Part shown: in pieces, positions 8,380-17,724 of the stretch
Position numbering within the stretch: position 1 is the first letter of the stretch
Layout: every line of letters starts with the position of its first letter
Assembly (NCBI RefSeq): GCF_030813435.1
Contig: NZ_JAUSUG010000018.1
Location: 62,001-126,000, forward strand
DNA length: 64,000 nucleotides
Source of the DNA: Evansella vedderi
GTDB taxonomy: Bacteria > Bacillota > Bacilli > Bacillales > Salisediminibacteriaceae
Direction of reading: 5' to 3'
The notes under the pieces: generated by a model
What the model saw: the letters and a program-made list of their open reading frames with translations, nothing else
Told to the model about the DNA's origin: nothing
Database searches by the model: none
Made by a program: the position numbers and the translations under genes

Positions 8380-10011
8380 TTACCATGCAGCGACTTCTCC
8401 GTCGGTGCGTGGTTCTGTAGCACCACAAAGGACTCCTGTTTTATTATTTCTCCAAATAATTTGGCCGCGACCAAAGCCACCCTCGTCTAGATTTCTCACT
8501 ATATTATGTCCTTTTCTTTCCAATGCCCTTGCAATATGATCTGGGAAGTGAGGCTCAACAACCACTGTTTTCCCTTCCGTCCATAACCAACGTGGAGCAT
8601 CCAAGGCTGCCTGTGGATTTAAATGAAAATCAATGGTATTCATTATTACTTGTACATGACCTTGAGGCTGCATAAAGCCGCCCATTACACCGAATGGTCC
8701 AATTGGCTCATTATCCTTTGTAAGGAAACCAGGAATAATCGTATGATAAGTCTTTTTCCCAGGCTCAAGATAATTGTCGTGCGTTGGGTCAAGTGAAAAG
8801 TTATTACCACGATTTTGAAGGGAGATCCCTGTATTAGGAATAACAATTCCTGAGCCAAAGCCCATATAATTACTTTGAATAAATGAAACCATATTTCCTT
8901 CACCATCGGCAGTGGAAAGATAAACCGTTCCACCTTTTGGCGGGATCCCAGGCTCTGGAGTAAGTGCCGTTTCACTAATTAGTGCACGACGAGTTTGAGC
9001 ATAATCTTCAGATAAAATATCATCTACAGATACAGACATAGAGCTTGGTTGGGTAATATATTTTAGCCCATCTGTAAATGCTAGTTTCATTGCTTCAATT
9101 TGCTTATGGTATGTCTCAACCTCATCTTTGCTATTGAAGGTAAACCCTTTAAGTATATTCAATGCCTGTAACGCGATTAAACCTTGTCCATTCGGAGGGA
9201 TTTCCCAAACGTTATAGCCACGGTAATTCACATTGATTGGTTTTACCCATTCTGGAGTATAGGCAGCCAAATCACTTTTTCGAATGAGACCGCCATACTC
9301 TTTTGAAAAGGCATCTATTTTATCGGCAAGTTCTCCTTTATAAAAGGCTTCCCCATTCGTTTCTGCGATGAGACGCAATGTATCTGCATGTCCTTGAGAT
9401 TTCCACACATCGCCAGCTTTTGGAACTTTGCCCTCTGGAATAAAGGTGTCAAACCAAGAAGTAAACTCTTCTCCTTTTAGTACTTTGGAAAACTGTTCAT
9501 ACGCTTTTTTCCAATACTTGGCAAGGGTTGGGGAAAGGGGATATCCATTTTCAGCGTATTCAATAGCTGGAGCTAATACTTGTGTTAATGGGAGCTTTCC
9601 AAATTTTTTCGATAGTTCAGCCCATGCCCCAGGAGCTCCTGGCACCGTTACTGGAATTAATCCATATTTAGGCATTTCTTTTGTAAACCCTGCTTCATTT
9701 ACTGCTTCAACGGTTAACTTTTCAGGAGCTTGTCCACTAGCATTTAATCCATGAAGCTCTCCTTTTACCCATACTAATGCAAATGCATCAGAACCAATTC
9801 CATTGGATGTTGGTTCTACTACTGTTAAGCATGCCGCTGTTGCAATCGCTGCATCAATAGCATTTCCGCCTTCTTTTAGTATTTGCAAACCAGCTTGAGC
9901 AGCTAATGGTTGAGAGGTTGCTACCATTCCCTTTTGACCATAAACAACATTCCGCTGAGAAGCATATGGGTAATAAAGTGAATCATTATTTAACAAATCA
10001 ATCGCCTCCAT
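8380..10011 (-). CDS. ggt: Gamma-glutamyltransferase family, cytoplasmic YwrD-like acylase
   Basis: 543 residues. An Ntn-hydrolase: the autocleavage site and nucleophile Thr is at about 362 in PPKGGTVYLS, with the large-subunit GGNAIDAAIA motif at about 48-57 and the small-subunit MGGFMQPQGHVQ motif typical of this family. There is no signal peptide, unlike secreted Bacillus Ggt, so it resembles YwrD or cephalosporin-acylase-like members acting in the cytoplasm. Substrates could be gamma-glutamyl compounds or another acylated amine. Convergent with the Lrp-type regulator; monocistronic. Confidence 0.88.
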   Translation of the reverse strand: MEAIDLLNNDSLYYPYASQRNVVYGQKGMVATSQPLAAQAGLQILKEGGNAIDAAIATAACLTVVEPTSNGIGSDAFALVWVKGELHGLNASGQAPEKLTVEAVNEAGFTKEMPKYGLIPVTVPGAPGAWAELSKKFGKLPLTQVLAPAIEYAENGYPLSPTLAKYWKKAYEQFSKVLKGEEFTSWFDTFIPEGKVPKAGDVWKSQGHADTLRLIAETNGEAFYKGELADKIDAFSKEYGGLIRKSDLAAYTPEWVKPINVNYRGYNVWEIPPNGQGLIALQALNILKGFTFNSKDEVETYHKQIEAMKLAFTDGLKYITQPSSMSVSVDDILSEDYAQTRRALISETALTPEPGIPPKGGTVYLSTADGEGNMVSFIQSNYMGFGSGIVIPNTGISLQNRGNNFSLDPTHDNYLEPGKKTYHTIIPGFLTKDNEPIGPFGVMGGFMQPQGHVQVIMNTIDFHLNPQAALDAPRWLWTEGKTVVVEPHFPDHIARALERKGHNIVRNLDEGGFGRGQIIWRNNKTGVLCGATEPRTDGEVAAW

Positions 10012-10391
10012 AATTAAGTTATATTTTTAAATGTAAGTAAAAATGCATAATTACTTCCCTTTTAAGTGATAATAAGAAATAAATACATACATTTTGTATT
10101 GTTTTATTATAATTTATTATCTTTTTGTCGTCTAGTTAATTAACGTTATTTTGAGAATATTCATAAAAGACGTGTGAATTATAGTTAAGCCTATTTTTGG
10201 TCGAATTGAACTCAAACGAAGATATTATAAAGATCGAACAATAAGAGTAATGGCCTATATACGAAGAGCCAGGAGAAAAACGAAAAGGGTAGATAGATTA
10301 AGATAGCTAGTGTTCATCAAGGGTGGGAAGTCAATGGAAAACCGAAAAAAATGCCCACTAATGATTGACACAAACTCCAGTTTTTTATTTG

Positions 10392-10420
10392 TTGATTTTT
10401 CCGTAAATATCATGTACGAT
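10392..10420 (+). promoter_or_regulatory. SigA-type promoter of the PTS operon
   Basis: TTGATT (10392-10397), 17-bp spacer, TACGAT (10415-10420). Transcription would start about 10 nt before the RAT element. The upstream stretch 10012-10391 holds no gene that can be supported. Confidence 0.6.
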
Positions 10421-10435
10421 AAAAATAATTAAATA

Positions 10436-10526
10436 TTTGCATCTATGTTACTGATCAGATCAGGCATGGTGGTATATGTGAGAGAAGGAGTAGTGTATTC
10501 TCTTGTGTACCCCCATGCCTTTTTGT
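10436..10526 (+). promoter_or_regulatory. RAT antiterminator overlapping a terminator (BglG/GlcT type)
   Basis: The RAT-like core GTTACTGATCAGATCAGGCA (10447-10466) matches the pattern recognised by LicT/GlcT proteins. Its right arm is also the left arm of a terminator: GGCATGG (10463-10469) pairs with CCATGCC (10513-10519), followed by TTTTTG, with AGAGAA/TTCTCT extending the stem inside. The structures exclude each other. The cognate RNA-binding protein is encoded two genes downstream (11327-12145). Confidence 0.8.
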
Positions 10527-10794
10527 ATTGTCGAAAGAAGATGACTTGCTTCCTCAAATTTTAGACTAGTGGGCTCATAGTAAATCCCATTAGGCATCTA
10601 CTTTTTTTGTGGACATATGAAATTAACACACCATCCTAAGGGGGGAATAAGAAGGTAAACATGACGATTTTACTGTTAAACTCTGCAAAGTGTATAAGAC
10701 CATTTTTTATAAAAAATAATAGGTTCAAGTCGAATTAATAAGTCTTATTTATACAACGATTTTAAAGAAGTTAAAAGGACAGGTGAAACAACTT
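10527..10794 (+). other. Long mRNA leader of the PTS operon
   Basis: About 270 nt between the terminator and the IIA start codon. It contains one 25-codon frame from ATG 10661 preceded by AAGGGGGG, of uncertain meaning. No further structure is recognised. Confidence 0.4.
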
Positions 10795-11283
10795 ATGTTA
10801 AATAAGCTCTTTAAAAAAGCAAAGTTATTGAAAATATATGCCCCAATCAATGGGGAAATCGTTCCGTTGGAAAGCGTTCCTGACCCTGTATTCAGTCAAA
10901 AAATGATGGGAGAAGGAGTTGCGATCATCCCAAATAATGGTAACGTTTCTTCACCGGTTGAAGGAGAGGTTGTACAAGTAGCACCTACGAAGCATGCGGT
11001 GGGATTGCGGGCCGAAGATGGCACAGAAGTTTTAATTCATGTTGGTTTAGAAACGGTTGAATTAAAAGGAAACGGCTTTTCCTTAAATGTCAATGTGGGA
11101 GATAAGGTGTCAGTTGGGGATTCGCTTATGGAAGTTGACTTAAACTATATCCGGGAGAATGCGGAAAATATCATCACTCCGATTGTAATTACAAACAGTC
11201 AGGAAAGTGGGAAATCCTATGAAATAACTAATGAGAAAAGTGCTGCAGCTGGGGAAACCATAATTATCTCCTCAGGGAAGTAA
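10795..11283 (+). CDS. PTS sugar transporter subunit IIA, glucose type
   Basis: 162 residues from ATG 10795; AGGTGA (10781-10786) is its RBS, so GTG 10783 is less likely. A single IIA-Glc domain: KIYAPINGEIVPLESVPDPVFS at the N-terminus (split here by the fold), His67 (PTKHAVGL) and active His82 (VLIHVGLETVELKG). It accepts phosphate from HPr and passes it to the IIB domain of the gene at 12335, which lacks its own IIA. Separate IIA subunits of this type can serve several IIBC proteins. Confidence 0.92.
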   Translation: MLNKLFKKAKLLKIYAPINGEIVPLESVPDPVFSQKMMGEGVAIIPNNGNVSSPVEGEVVQVAPTKHAVGLRAEDGTEVLIHVGLETVELKGNGFSLNVNVGDKVSVGDSLMEVDLNYIRENAENIITPIVITNSQESGKSYEITNEKSAAAGETIIISSGK

Positions 11284-11326
11284 GTAGTTAGTCACTATAA
11301 CTACTAGATAAGGACGTGACTTTCTT

Positions 11327-12145
11327 ATGAAGATAACAAAAATCTTAAATAATAATGCTGTTATTATTAAGGACGATGACCAGGAGAAAATCGCTATAGG
11401 GACCGGTGTCGGCTTTAATAAGAAGAAAAACGACATCGTTAATGTCAATAAAATAGATAAGATATTCGTATTAAGGGAGCATGAGCAATTACAGCAACTA
11501 TTGCTTCGTATTCCGGAAGAACATTTTACACTTTCAAAGGAAATCATTTCCTATGCGGAAAAGCAGCTTGGAACAACACTGAACGACCGGATCCTATTAG
11601 TTTTAACAGATCACCTCTCATTTGCGATTGAGAGGGAAAAAGATGGGATTCAATTAAAAAATAAGTTACTGCAAGAAATAAAAATACTTTACAACCAGGA
11701 ATTTCAAATTGGATTATGGGCGATCGAAGAGATCAAAAAGAAATTTGATATTGAAATGCCTGTTGATGAGGCTGCTTTTATTGCACTTCATATCCATACC
11801 ATGAAAATGAAAGGGGGTGATTTACGGAGAACGGTCAGGCAGACAACGATTATAAGGGATATGGTAGAAACAATTAAGAGATTTTTAAACATTACGATTA
11901 ATGAAGTCGATCTTTCTTACGAGCGCTTAATTACACACCTTCGCTTTTCGCTGACGAGAGCAGAACATTTTGAGACTCATTCCATGGATGAGGAAATGCT
12001 TGAAATGATTAAAAGGAAGTTTTCACTTTCTTTCCGCTGTGCTCAGGAAGTGGCAAGGGAGTTGTCTTCCAGCTATGGTATTGATCTGCCAGAAGAAGAG
12101 TTAGGCTATATTACACTTCATATTGAACGTTTGAGAAAATTTTAA
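11327..12145 (+). CDS. BglG-family transcriptional antiterminator (LicT/GlcT-like)
   Basis: 272 residues: an N-terminal CAT RNA-binding domain (1-55, with KILNNNAVII and GTGVGFNKKKND), then PRD1 (about 70-165) and PRD2 (about 175-272). Conserved histidines are visible in LTDHLSFAI, ALHIHTMKMK, LITHLRFSL and LHIERLRKF. The PRDs sense PTS phosphorylation; the active dimer binds the RAT hairpin at 10447-10466 and stops terminator formation. It lies between the IIA and IIBC genes, so it likely controls its own operon. Confidence 0.93.
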   Translation: MKITKILNNNAVIIKDDDQEKIAIGTGVGFNKKKNDIVNVNKIDKIFVLREHEQLQQLLLRIPEEHFTLSKEIISYAEKQLGTTLNDRILLVLTDHLSFAIEREKDGIQLKNKLLQEIKILYNQEFQIGLWAIEEIKKKFDIEMPVDEAAFIALHIHTMKMKGGDLRRTVRQTTIIRDMVETIKRFLNITINEVDLSYERLITHLRFSLTRAEHFETHSMDEEMLEMIKRKFSLSFRCAQEVARELSSSYGIDLPEEELGYITLHIERLRKF

Positions 12146-12250
12146 ATTTTGAAAAGGTTACCAACTTATTATTCTTGCTGCACAGTTCAATCATTTTTAT
12201 TTAAATTGGTAGCGGATTCAAACAGGAATGATATATATAGTACTTTGTGT

Positions 12251-12281
12251 TTGACTGTATGATGTGTATCGAAAATATACT
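12251..12281 (+). promoter_or_regulatory. Possible internal promoter before the IIBC gene
   Basis: TTGACT (12251-12256) and TATACT (12276-12281) with a long 19-bp spacer. The 189-bp gap before the IIBC gene also has a weak TACCAA/TTGGTA dyad. Tentative. Confidence 0.3.
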
Positions 12282-12334
12282 TTTCACTTAGAGGTTTCGA
12301 CGTTCATTAGTAAAAAATCAGGAGGTTATTCAAA

Positions 12335-13780
12335 ATGATGAAATATGTACAACGACTAGGTCGTTCCTTAATGCTTCCGGTAGCAGTTTTACCAGCAGCG
12401 GCCATTTTAATGGGGATCGGTTATTGGATCGATCCTACCGGATGGGGTGCTGATAATGCAATCGCTGCATTCTTAATAAGTGCAGGGGCTTCTATTATTG
12501 ACCATATACCAATTTTATTTGCAGTTGGTGTAGCGTTAGGGATGTCAAAAGACAAGGACGGTTCCGCTGCATTGAGTGGTTTGGTGGCTTACCTTGTTAT
12601 TACCACTCTATTATCAACCGATACGGTCGCAATGCTTCAAGGTACTGATCCTGAAAGCGTTAACATCGGATTTGGACAAATTGAGAACGCTTTTGTGGGT
12701 ATTATTTCAGGTATTATCGCGTCTATGAACTACAACCGATTTAGTCATGTGAAGTTACCGGATGCGTTAGCATTCTTTAGTGGAAAACGTTTAGTTCCAA
12801 TCATGTCAGCTGTTTCCATGCTGCTTATTTCAGCGGCTATGTTCTTTATCTGGCCAGTAGTTTATTCCGGATTAGTGGCATTTGGTACGTCCATTAGTAA
12901 TCTAGGGGCAGCTGGTGCTGGATTGTATGGATTCTTTAACCGAATTTTAATTCCTACAGGTTTACACCATGCATTAAACGCTGTGTTCTGGTTTGATGTT
13001 GCAGGTATAAATGATATTGGTAAATTCTGGTCCGGACAAGGGGAAGTCGGTATTACTGGTAGGTACCAAGCCGGGTTCTTCCCGATCATGATGTTTGGAC
13101 TTCCGGCAGCTGGTTTAGCAATGTATCATGCAGCTAAAACGCAGAAGAAAAAAGAAGTCGCATCATTAATGATGGCAGCAGGTTTCGCAGCATTTTTCAC
13201 CGGTGTTACGGAGCCACTCGAATTTTCATTCATGTTTGTTGCTCCATTACTTTATGTTGTTCACGCAGTATTAACTGGACTTTCCTTGGCAATAGCTGCA
13301 ACATTCCAGTGGACCGCTGGGTTTGGATTTAGTGCGGGTCTTGTCGACTTTGTATTAAGCTTTAACTTACCGATGGCGAATCAGCCGTATATGTTAATTA
13401 TTCAGGGGTTAGTATTTGCGGTTATTTACTATTTTCTTTTCCGTTTTATCATTGCGAAGTTTAACTTAATGACGCCGGGACGTGAAGAAGATAAAGGTGG
13501 TGTTAGTGTAGAAACAGCCCCTGTAAAAGATAAGTTTGCGGATATGGCAGCTAAAATCTACGAAGGTCTTGGTGGAGATGACAATGTCGTTTCTGTTGAT
13601 AATTGTGTTACTCGCTTACGTGTTGATGTGAAAGATATGGATGCTGTCGATCAGGATAAGATTAAAGCCACAGGTGTACCGGGAATCAAAATTGTCGGAA
13701 GCCAAAGCATTCAAGTTGTTGTCGGTACAAATGTACAGTTTGTTGCAGATGAAGTGGAGAAAATCCGAAACAACAAATAA
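12335..13780 (+). CDS. nagP: PTS transporter subunit IIBC, N-acetylglucosamine type
   Basis: 481 residues. IIC domain (about 1-385) with RLGRSLMLPVAVLPAAAILM, GLHHALNAVFWF and GVTEPLEFSFMFVAPLLY, which fit the NagE/NagP branch of the glucose superfamily; IIB domain (about 400-481) with phosphorylated Cys424 in NCVTRLR. No IIA domain is fused. It imports and phosphorylates an amino sugar, probably GlcNAc to GlcNAc-6-P. AGGAGG precedes the ATG. That GlcNAc is the substrate rests on family resemblance and on the amino-sugar genes nearby; MurNAc is an alternative. Confidence 0.85.
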   Translation: MMKYVQRLGRSLMLPVAVLPAAAILMGIGYWIDPTGWGADNAIAAFLISAGASIIDHIPILFAVGVALGMSKDKDGSAALSGLVAYLVITTLLSTDTVAMLQGTDPESVNIGFGQIENAFVGIISGIIASMNYNRFSHVKLPDALAFFSGKRLVPIMSAVSMLLISAAMFFIWPVVYSGLVAFGTSISNLGAAGAGLYGFFNRILIPTGLHHALNAVFWFDVAGINDIGKFWSGQGEVGITGRYQAGFFPIMMFGLPAAGLAMYHAAKTQKKKEVASLMMAAGFAAFFTGVTEPLEFSFMFVAPLLYVVHAVLTGLSLAIAATFQWTAGFGFSAGLVDFVLSFNLPMANQPYMLIIQGLVFAVIYYFLFRFIIAKFNLMTPGREEDKGGVSVETAPVKDKFADMAAKIYEGLGGDDNVVSVDNCVTRLRVDVKDMDAVDQDKIKATGVPGIKIVGSQSIQVVVGTNVQFVADEVEKIRNNK

Positions 13781-13781
13781 A

Positions 13782-14195
13782 ATGCTGCTGGGTTCATGTA
13801 ATCTTGGTAAGAGGCAGTTGCAGTATGCAAAGGAAAAAGGTGCCTTTGTCATTGGAATTACGTCTCTTGAGTATTCACGAAGTCAACCTTCTAGACACAA
13901 AAGTGGAAAACACTTATATAGCTCGGTAGACATAGTAATTAACAACTTCTCCGTTAAAGGGGATGCCGTTCTTTCTTACGAAAAAGTAAAAGAGCCATTT
14001 GCACCGACATCCACCGTAATAGGTGCAACAATCCTTAATAGTATATTTGCGGAATCTATTAAGTTAATGACCGATCAGGAATTTGATCCACCGGTATTTT
14101 TGAGTGGAAATATGGAAGGATCTGACAGACATAATGAAGCATTAATTGAAAAGTATCATAAACGAATTCCTTTATTATCATTAAATGCGGAATAG
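13782..14195 (+). pseudogene. SIS-domain (UPF0309-type) protein, 5'-truncated remnant
   Basis: The frame matches only the C-terminal half of UPF0309 sugar-isomerase-fold proteins: GAFVIGITSLEYSRSQPSRH, APTSTVIGATILNSIFAE and PPVFLSGNMEGSDRHNEALI. These proteins are about 245 residues long, but about 137 codons remain and the SIS phosphate-binding serine loop is gone. The remnant starts one base after the IIBC stop and has no convincing RBS, consistent with a deletion that joined the two genes. The intact gene was probably the last one of this amino-sugar operon. Confidence 0.7.
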
Positions 14196-14282
14196 TATAA
14201 TATAGTAGCTACTGAAAAATTTAATAATGGTATTGGAGTCCACAGAATAATAGCTTCCTATACCAGGAAACAAGCAAACATG

Positions 14283-14322
14283 AAAAAAGGCATGAAGAAC
14301 GGAACTCTTCGTGCCTTTTTAC
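14283..14322 (+). terminator. Terminator of the PTS operon
   Basis: AAAAAAGGCATGAAGA pairs with TCTTCGTGCCTTTTT, a long stem with one mismatch and a T-run. Confidence 0.85.
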
Positions 14323-14371
14323 AATATGAATACGTCCATTCTTTTTTCAACGTCTACTACTTTCGTATTAG

Positions 14372-14399
14372 TTGAAAATACAACTTCCGGGCATAAGAT
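14372..14399 (+). promoter_or_regulatory. Candidate promoter of the first subtilase
   Basis: TTGAAA (14372-14377), 16-bp spacer, TAAGAT (14394-14399), about 85 bp before the start codon. A GTTG-N6-CAAC dyad overlaps the -35 box. Confidence 0.45.
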
Positions 14400-14483
14400 T
14401 ATACCTTCTGTTGAATAGAGAGTCCTACAATTACTTGGGATAATAAAGGTAATTGTTGAAATATTCAAATATGGGGGAGAGGT

Positions 14484-16949
14484 ATGATGAAGAAGGTAGT
14501 TACGTTATTTTTAGCGATTGTGCTCGTATTTTCCTTGTTTTATCCTGCTGGGGTGATGAAGGGAACAGCAGAAGAGAAAAGTTTACTAGTTACTTTGGAT
14601 GAGCAATTAACGGATATTTTAGCTACGGCTGCGACCAATCCGTTAGAAGTTGTTGTTACATTTACGGGAGATGGTGCTCCTACAGACGACAACATGAATC
14701 TACTAAAAAGTGTAGGAATTGATGTAGGAGTATCCTTTCAGAACTTCCCCATTGCAGGTGTCATTGCAACACCTGATCAAATCATTACCTTAACGGAATC
14801 GGATCAAATTCGATCCATTTACTTAAATCAAACCATTAGCTATGAAAATCATGTATCAACGGCTATCACAGGAGTAGATAGGGTTCGTACAGATGATGGA
14901 TTCCGAAAAGCCAACGGCGGACTCCCTGTATCGGGGAAAGGTGTTGGTGTGGTGGTGAACGACAGTGGAGTGGACGGGACCCATGACGACCATAAATTAG
15001 GGGAAAACCTTGTCCAAAACGTTATGGCTGCAACGAATTTAAATGCATTAAGTGACTTACTCCCAATCACGTATGTGGAGAACGTTCCAAATACGGATTC
15101 CGATTCTGGACATGGTACCCATGTAGCCGGTACTGTCGGTGGAACGGGAGCAAAATCTGGTGGGAAATATGAAGGGGTAGCCCCTGGTGCAGATTTAATT
15201 GGTTATGGATCTGGAGCGGGTGTTGCTATTTTAGATACCATTGGTGGATTTGATTATGCTTTAACCCATCAGCATCGATATGGCATTCGTGTCATTACAA
15301 ATTCATGGGGTACCACGGGAGACACGGGAAGTGACTTTAATCCAGATAACCCAATTAATGTGGCAACGAAAAAACTTTTTGACAGAGGAATTGTAACAAT
15401 TTTTTCCGCTGGGAACTCAGGGCCTGGAGAATCTAGTATTACTGGAAACTATAAAAAGGCCCCGTGGGTCATTACGGTAGCTGCAGGAACAAAGGATGGG
15501 AAGTTAGCTAATTTCTCTTCAAGAGGTGTGGATGGAAAAGGTGGAACAGTAGTGGTCGATGGGGAAGAGTGGACGTGGGAGGACCGCCCAACAGTGACAG
15601 CTCCTGGAGTCAATATTATTTCTACTCGTACCCTTAACCCGTTAGATGCCTTATCGTTAGATAGGGATGCAGAACATATTGAATTGGCTTATTTACCTTA
15701 TTACTCCATGAAGAGTGGAACATCCATGGCAGCGCCTCACGTGGCAGGAATTGTGGCATTAATGCTAGAAGCAGATCCAACTTTATCCCCTTTAGAGGTT
15801 AAAGAGATTATCCAAGCGACGGCTACAAACATGCCTGGTTATGAAGCATGGGAAGTTGGAGCAGGATACGTGAATGCTTATGCTGCTGTGGACCATATTT
15901 TTAATGGTACAGAATATGGCGCAACCTTAAATATGAACCGTGAATTTCACGCAAATGCAGAGGTAGAAGTGGAAAGAAAACCTGTTACGATCAATTATAG
16001 TCCTTTATCTTTAACTGGAAACTCTTATAAGTTCGAGGTGGAAGAGGGGTTAACGGAGCTTTTAGCAAGAATTAATGCCTATGGTGTAATAGGTTTAACA
16101 GGTAACCCAGTAAATCTAATATTAGTAGATCCAGATGGGAACGAATATCGATCTGGGATAAGTGCTTTGTTTACCTTGTTTACGGATCGGACGGTGCAAG
16201 TGTTATCTCCTCAGCCTGGAACGTGGGAGATGAAAATAGAAGGACTTTACGGTCTTGCTTCTCCGGAATCCATTAATGGAGAATTGACCTTTAAAACAGC
16301 TGGAAATTATACAGGACTAGATGATATTGCCGGACATGAAGCAGAGGATGCCATTCGAGTGGCGGTATTCCATCGACTTGTGGACAGCTTTAATGACAAT
16401 CATTTCCGCCCAGACCATCGATTGACTAGGAAGGACTTAGCGAAGTATTTAACGATGGGTGCAGGGATTCGTCAAGCATCCGGGGGAAGCATACAGGATG
16501 CCCGTGGTGAATTTGCTCCTTATATTCATTCGGTAGTGGCCGACGGAGGAGCTTTGCGTGATGTTCATCAAGTACAAGATGGTGTTATGCTTCTTCGTGA
16601 TAACGGCAAGTTCCGGCCTAACCAAGAGGTTACAAGAGAAGAACTGGCCTATAGCCTCGTTCAAAGCTTAGGGCTTCAGAAGGAAGCCCGGGAGCACACT
16701 GGTGATGTAACGGTTGTCTATAATGGAGAGCGTGTGAAATTGAAGGATTCAGATGACATCTCCTCGGAGTTTAGGGGATATGTGCAGCTGGCGTTAGATT
16801 TAAATATTATGAATGCCCAATTTAGCGTAACCCAAGGTCGCTTTGATTTAACACCGACTATTGAGGCTGTTTTCGAACCAGGTGAAACGATGACCCGTGC
16901 TGACTATGCGGTAGGAATTACAAGATTTTATGGAGCGTTTTTAGATTAA
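14484..16949 (+). CDS. Secreted S8 subtilisin-like protease with SLH-like C-terminus
   Basis: 821 residues. Sec signal (about 1-28), a propeptide-like region (about 30-125, VVVTFTGDGAPT) and a peptidase S8 domain with Asp160 (VVNDSGVDGTH), His210 (GHGTHVAGT), oxyanion Asn in SAGNSGPG and Ser414 (SGTSMAAPHVAG). A beta-rich region follows, then repeats resembling S-layer homology modules (DDIAGHEAEDAIRVAVFH, FRPNQEVTREELAYSL, FEPGETMTRADYAVGI) that would bind wall polymer. Likely a cell-surface protein degrader. A close paralogue of the gene at 17725. Confidence 0.92.
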   Translation: MMKKVVTLFLAIVLVFSLFYPAGVMKGTAEEKSLLVTLDEQLTDILATAATNPLEVVVTFTGDGAPTDDNMNLLKSVGIDVGVSFQNFPIAGVIATPDQIITLTESDQIRSIYLNQTISYENHVSTAITGVDRVRTDDGFRKANGGLPVSGKGVGVVVNDSGVDGTHDDHKLGENLVQNVMAATNLNALSDLLPITYVENVPNTDSDSGHGTHVAGTVGGTGAKSGGKYEGVAPGADLIGYGSGAGVAILDTIGGFDYALTHQHRYGIRVITNSWGTTGDTGSDFNPDNPINVATKKLFDRGIVTIFSAGNSGPGESSITGNYKKAPWVITVAAGTKDGKLANFSSRGVDGKGGTVVVDGEEWTWEDRPTVTAPGVNIISTRTLNPLDALSLDRDAEHIELAYLPYYSMKSGTSMAAPHVAGIVALMLEADPTLSPLEVKEIIQATATNMPGYEAWEVGAGYVNAYAAVDHIFNGTEYGATLNMNREFHANAEVEVERKPVTINYSPLSLTGNSYKFEVEEGLTELLARINAYGVIGLTGNPVNLILVDPDGNEYRSGISALFTLFTDRTVQVLSPQPGTWEMKIEGLYGLASPESINGELTFKTAGNYTGLDDIAGHEAEDAIRVAVFHRLVDSFNDNHFRPDHRLTRKDLAKYLTMGAGIRQASGGSIQDARGEFAPYIHSVVADGGALRDVHQVQDGVMLLRDNGKFRPNQEVTREELAYSLVQSLGLQKEAREHTGDVTVVYNGERVKLKDSDDISSEFRGYVQLALDLNIMNAQFSVTQGRFDLTPTIEAVFEPGETMTRADYAVGITRFYGAFLD

Positions 16950-16971
16950 TAGAAAAGAACGAGTTAGTTTT

Positions 16972-17010
16972 TCGGATGGTGCGGTAAAGCGTGCACCATC
17001 CGTTTTTGTC
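16972..17010 (+). terminator. Terminator of the first subtilase
   Basis: CGGATGGTGC pairs with GCACCATCCG and is followed by TTTTTG. Confidence 0.88.
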
Positions 17011-17016
17011 TGGTTT

Positions 17017-17520
17017 CATAAAGCGTTCATGGAACGCGTAACGAAACGGAAGCATGCCTTACCTGTCTCATAAAGCGTTCATGGAACGCGTAACGAAACG
17101 GAAGCTTGCCTTACCTGTCTCATAAAGCGTTCATGAAACGCGTAACGAACTGGAAATGCCACTTACCTGTTTCATAAAGCGTTCATGAAACGAGTAACGA
17201 AAAGGAAACGCCACTTACCTGCCTCATAAAGCGTTCATGGAACGCGTAACGAACTGGAAATGCCACTTACCTGTTTCATAAAGCGTTCATGGAACGCGTA
17301 ACGAACTGGAAATGCCACTTACCTGTTTCATAAAGCGTTCATGAAACGCGTAACGAAAAGGAAACGCCACTTACCTGCCTCATAAAGCGTTCATGGAACG
17401 CGTAACGAACTGGAAATGCCACTTACCTGTCTCATAAAGCGTTCATGGAACGCGTAACGAACTGGAAATGCCACTTACCTGTCTCATAAAGCGTTCATGG
17501 AACGCGTAACGAAATGGGAA
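17017..17520. repeat. Ten-copy 52-bp tandem array (family 1)
   Basis: Units begin CATAAAGCGTTCATGGAACG at 17017, 17069, 17121, 17173, 17225, 17277, 17329, 17381, 17433 and 17485: the spacing is exactly 52 bp every time. Each has the dyad GCGTTC-ATG-GAACGC (or ATGAAACGC variant) followed by CGTAACGAA. Tail variants (CTGGAAATGCC or AAGGAAACGCC) recur in the same order in units 4-5 and 7-8, showing block duplication. The last copy is only a core. No ORF. Unique sequence follows to 17724. Confidence 0.95.
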
Positions 17521-17724
17521 AACAACGAAATATTTTCCAGAAATGAACTAATACAAAAGGTACACCACCTACTACTTTAGTACACCCCCAGGTTAGTACC
17601 TCCAGACCCCATATTTATACCCTTTGCTCAATTGTTCCACCCCACAAAACAAAGGAAAATAGAGTTAGAAAACCAGCTAGTTTTTACAAAAACAACAACA
17701 ATCAACAAAAGGAGTGGGTTATTA

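Noticed and set aside
10661-10738. 25-codon frame in the PTS leader
   Set aside because: It has an RBS-like sequence, but too short and composition too ordinary to call as a gene; mentioned only in the leader entry.
17017-17520. Possible CRISPR array
   Set aside because: Units are 52 bp throughout, the parts between cores are near-identical rather than unique spacers, and no cas genes are near.
17632-17724. TTG 17632 as start of the second subtilase
   Set aside because: No RBS, and it puts 31 polar residues before the signal peptide. GTG 17725 has a good RBS and matches the paralogue's length.
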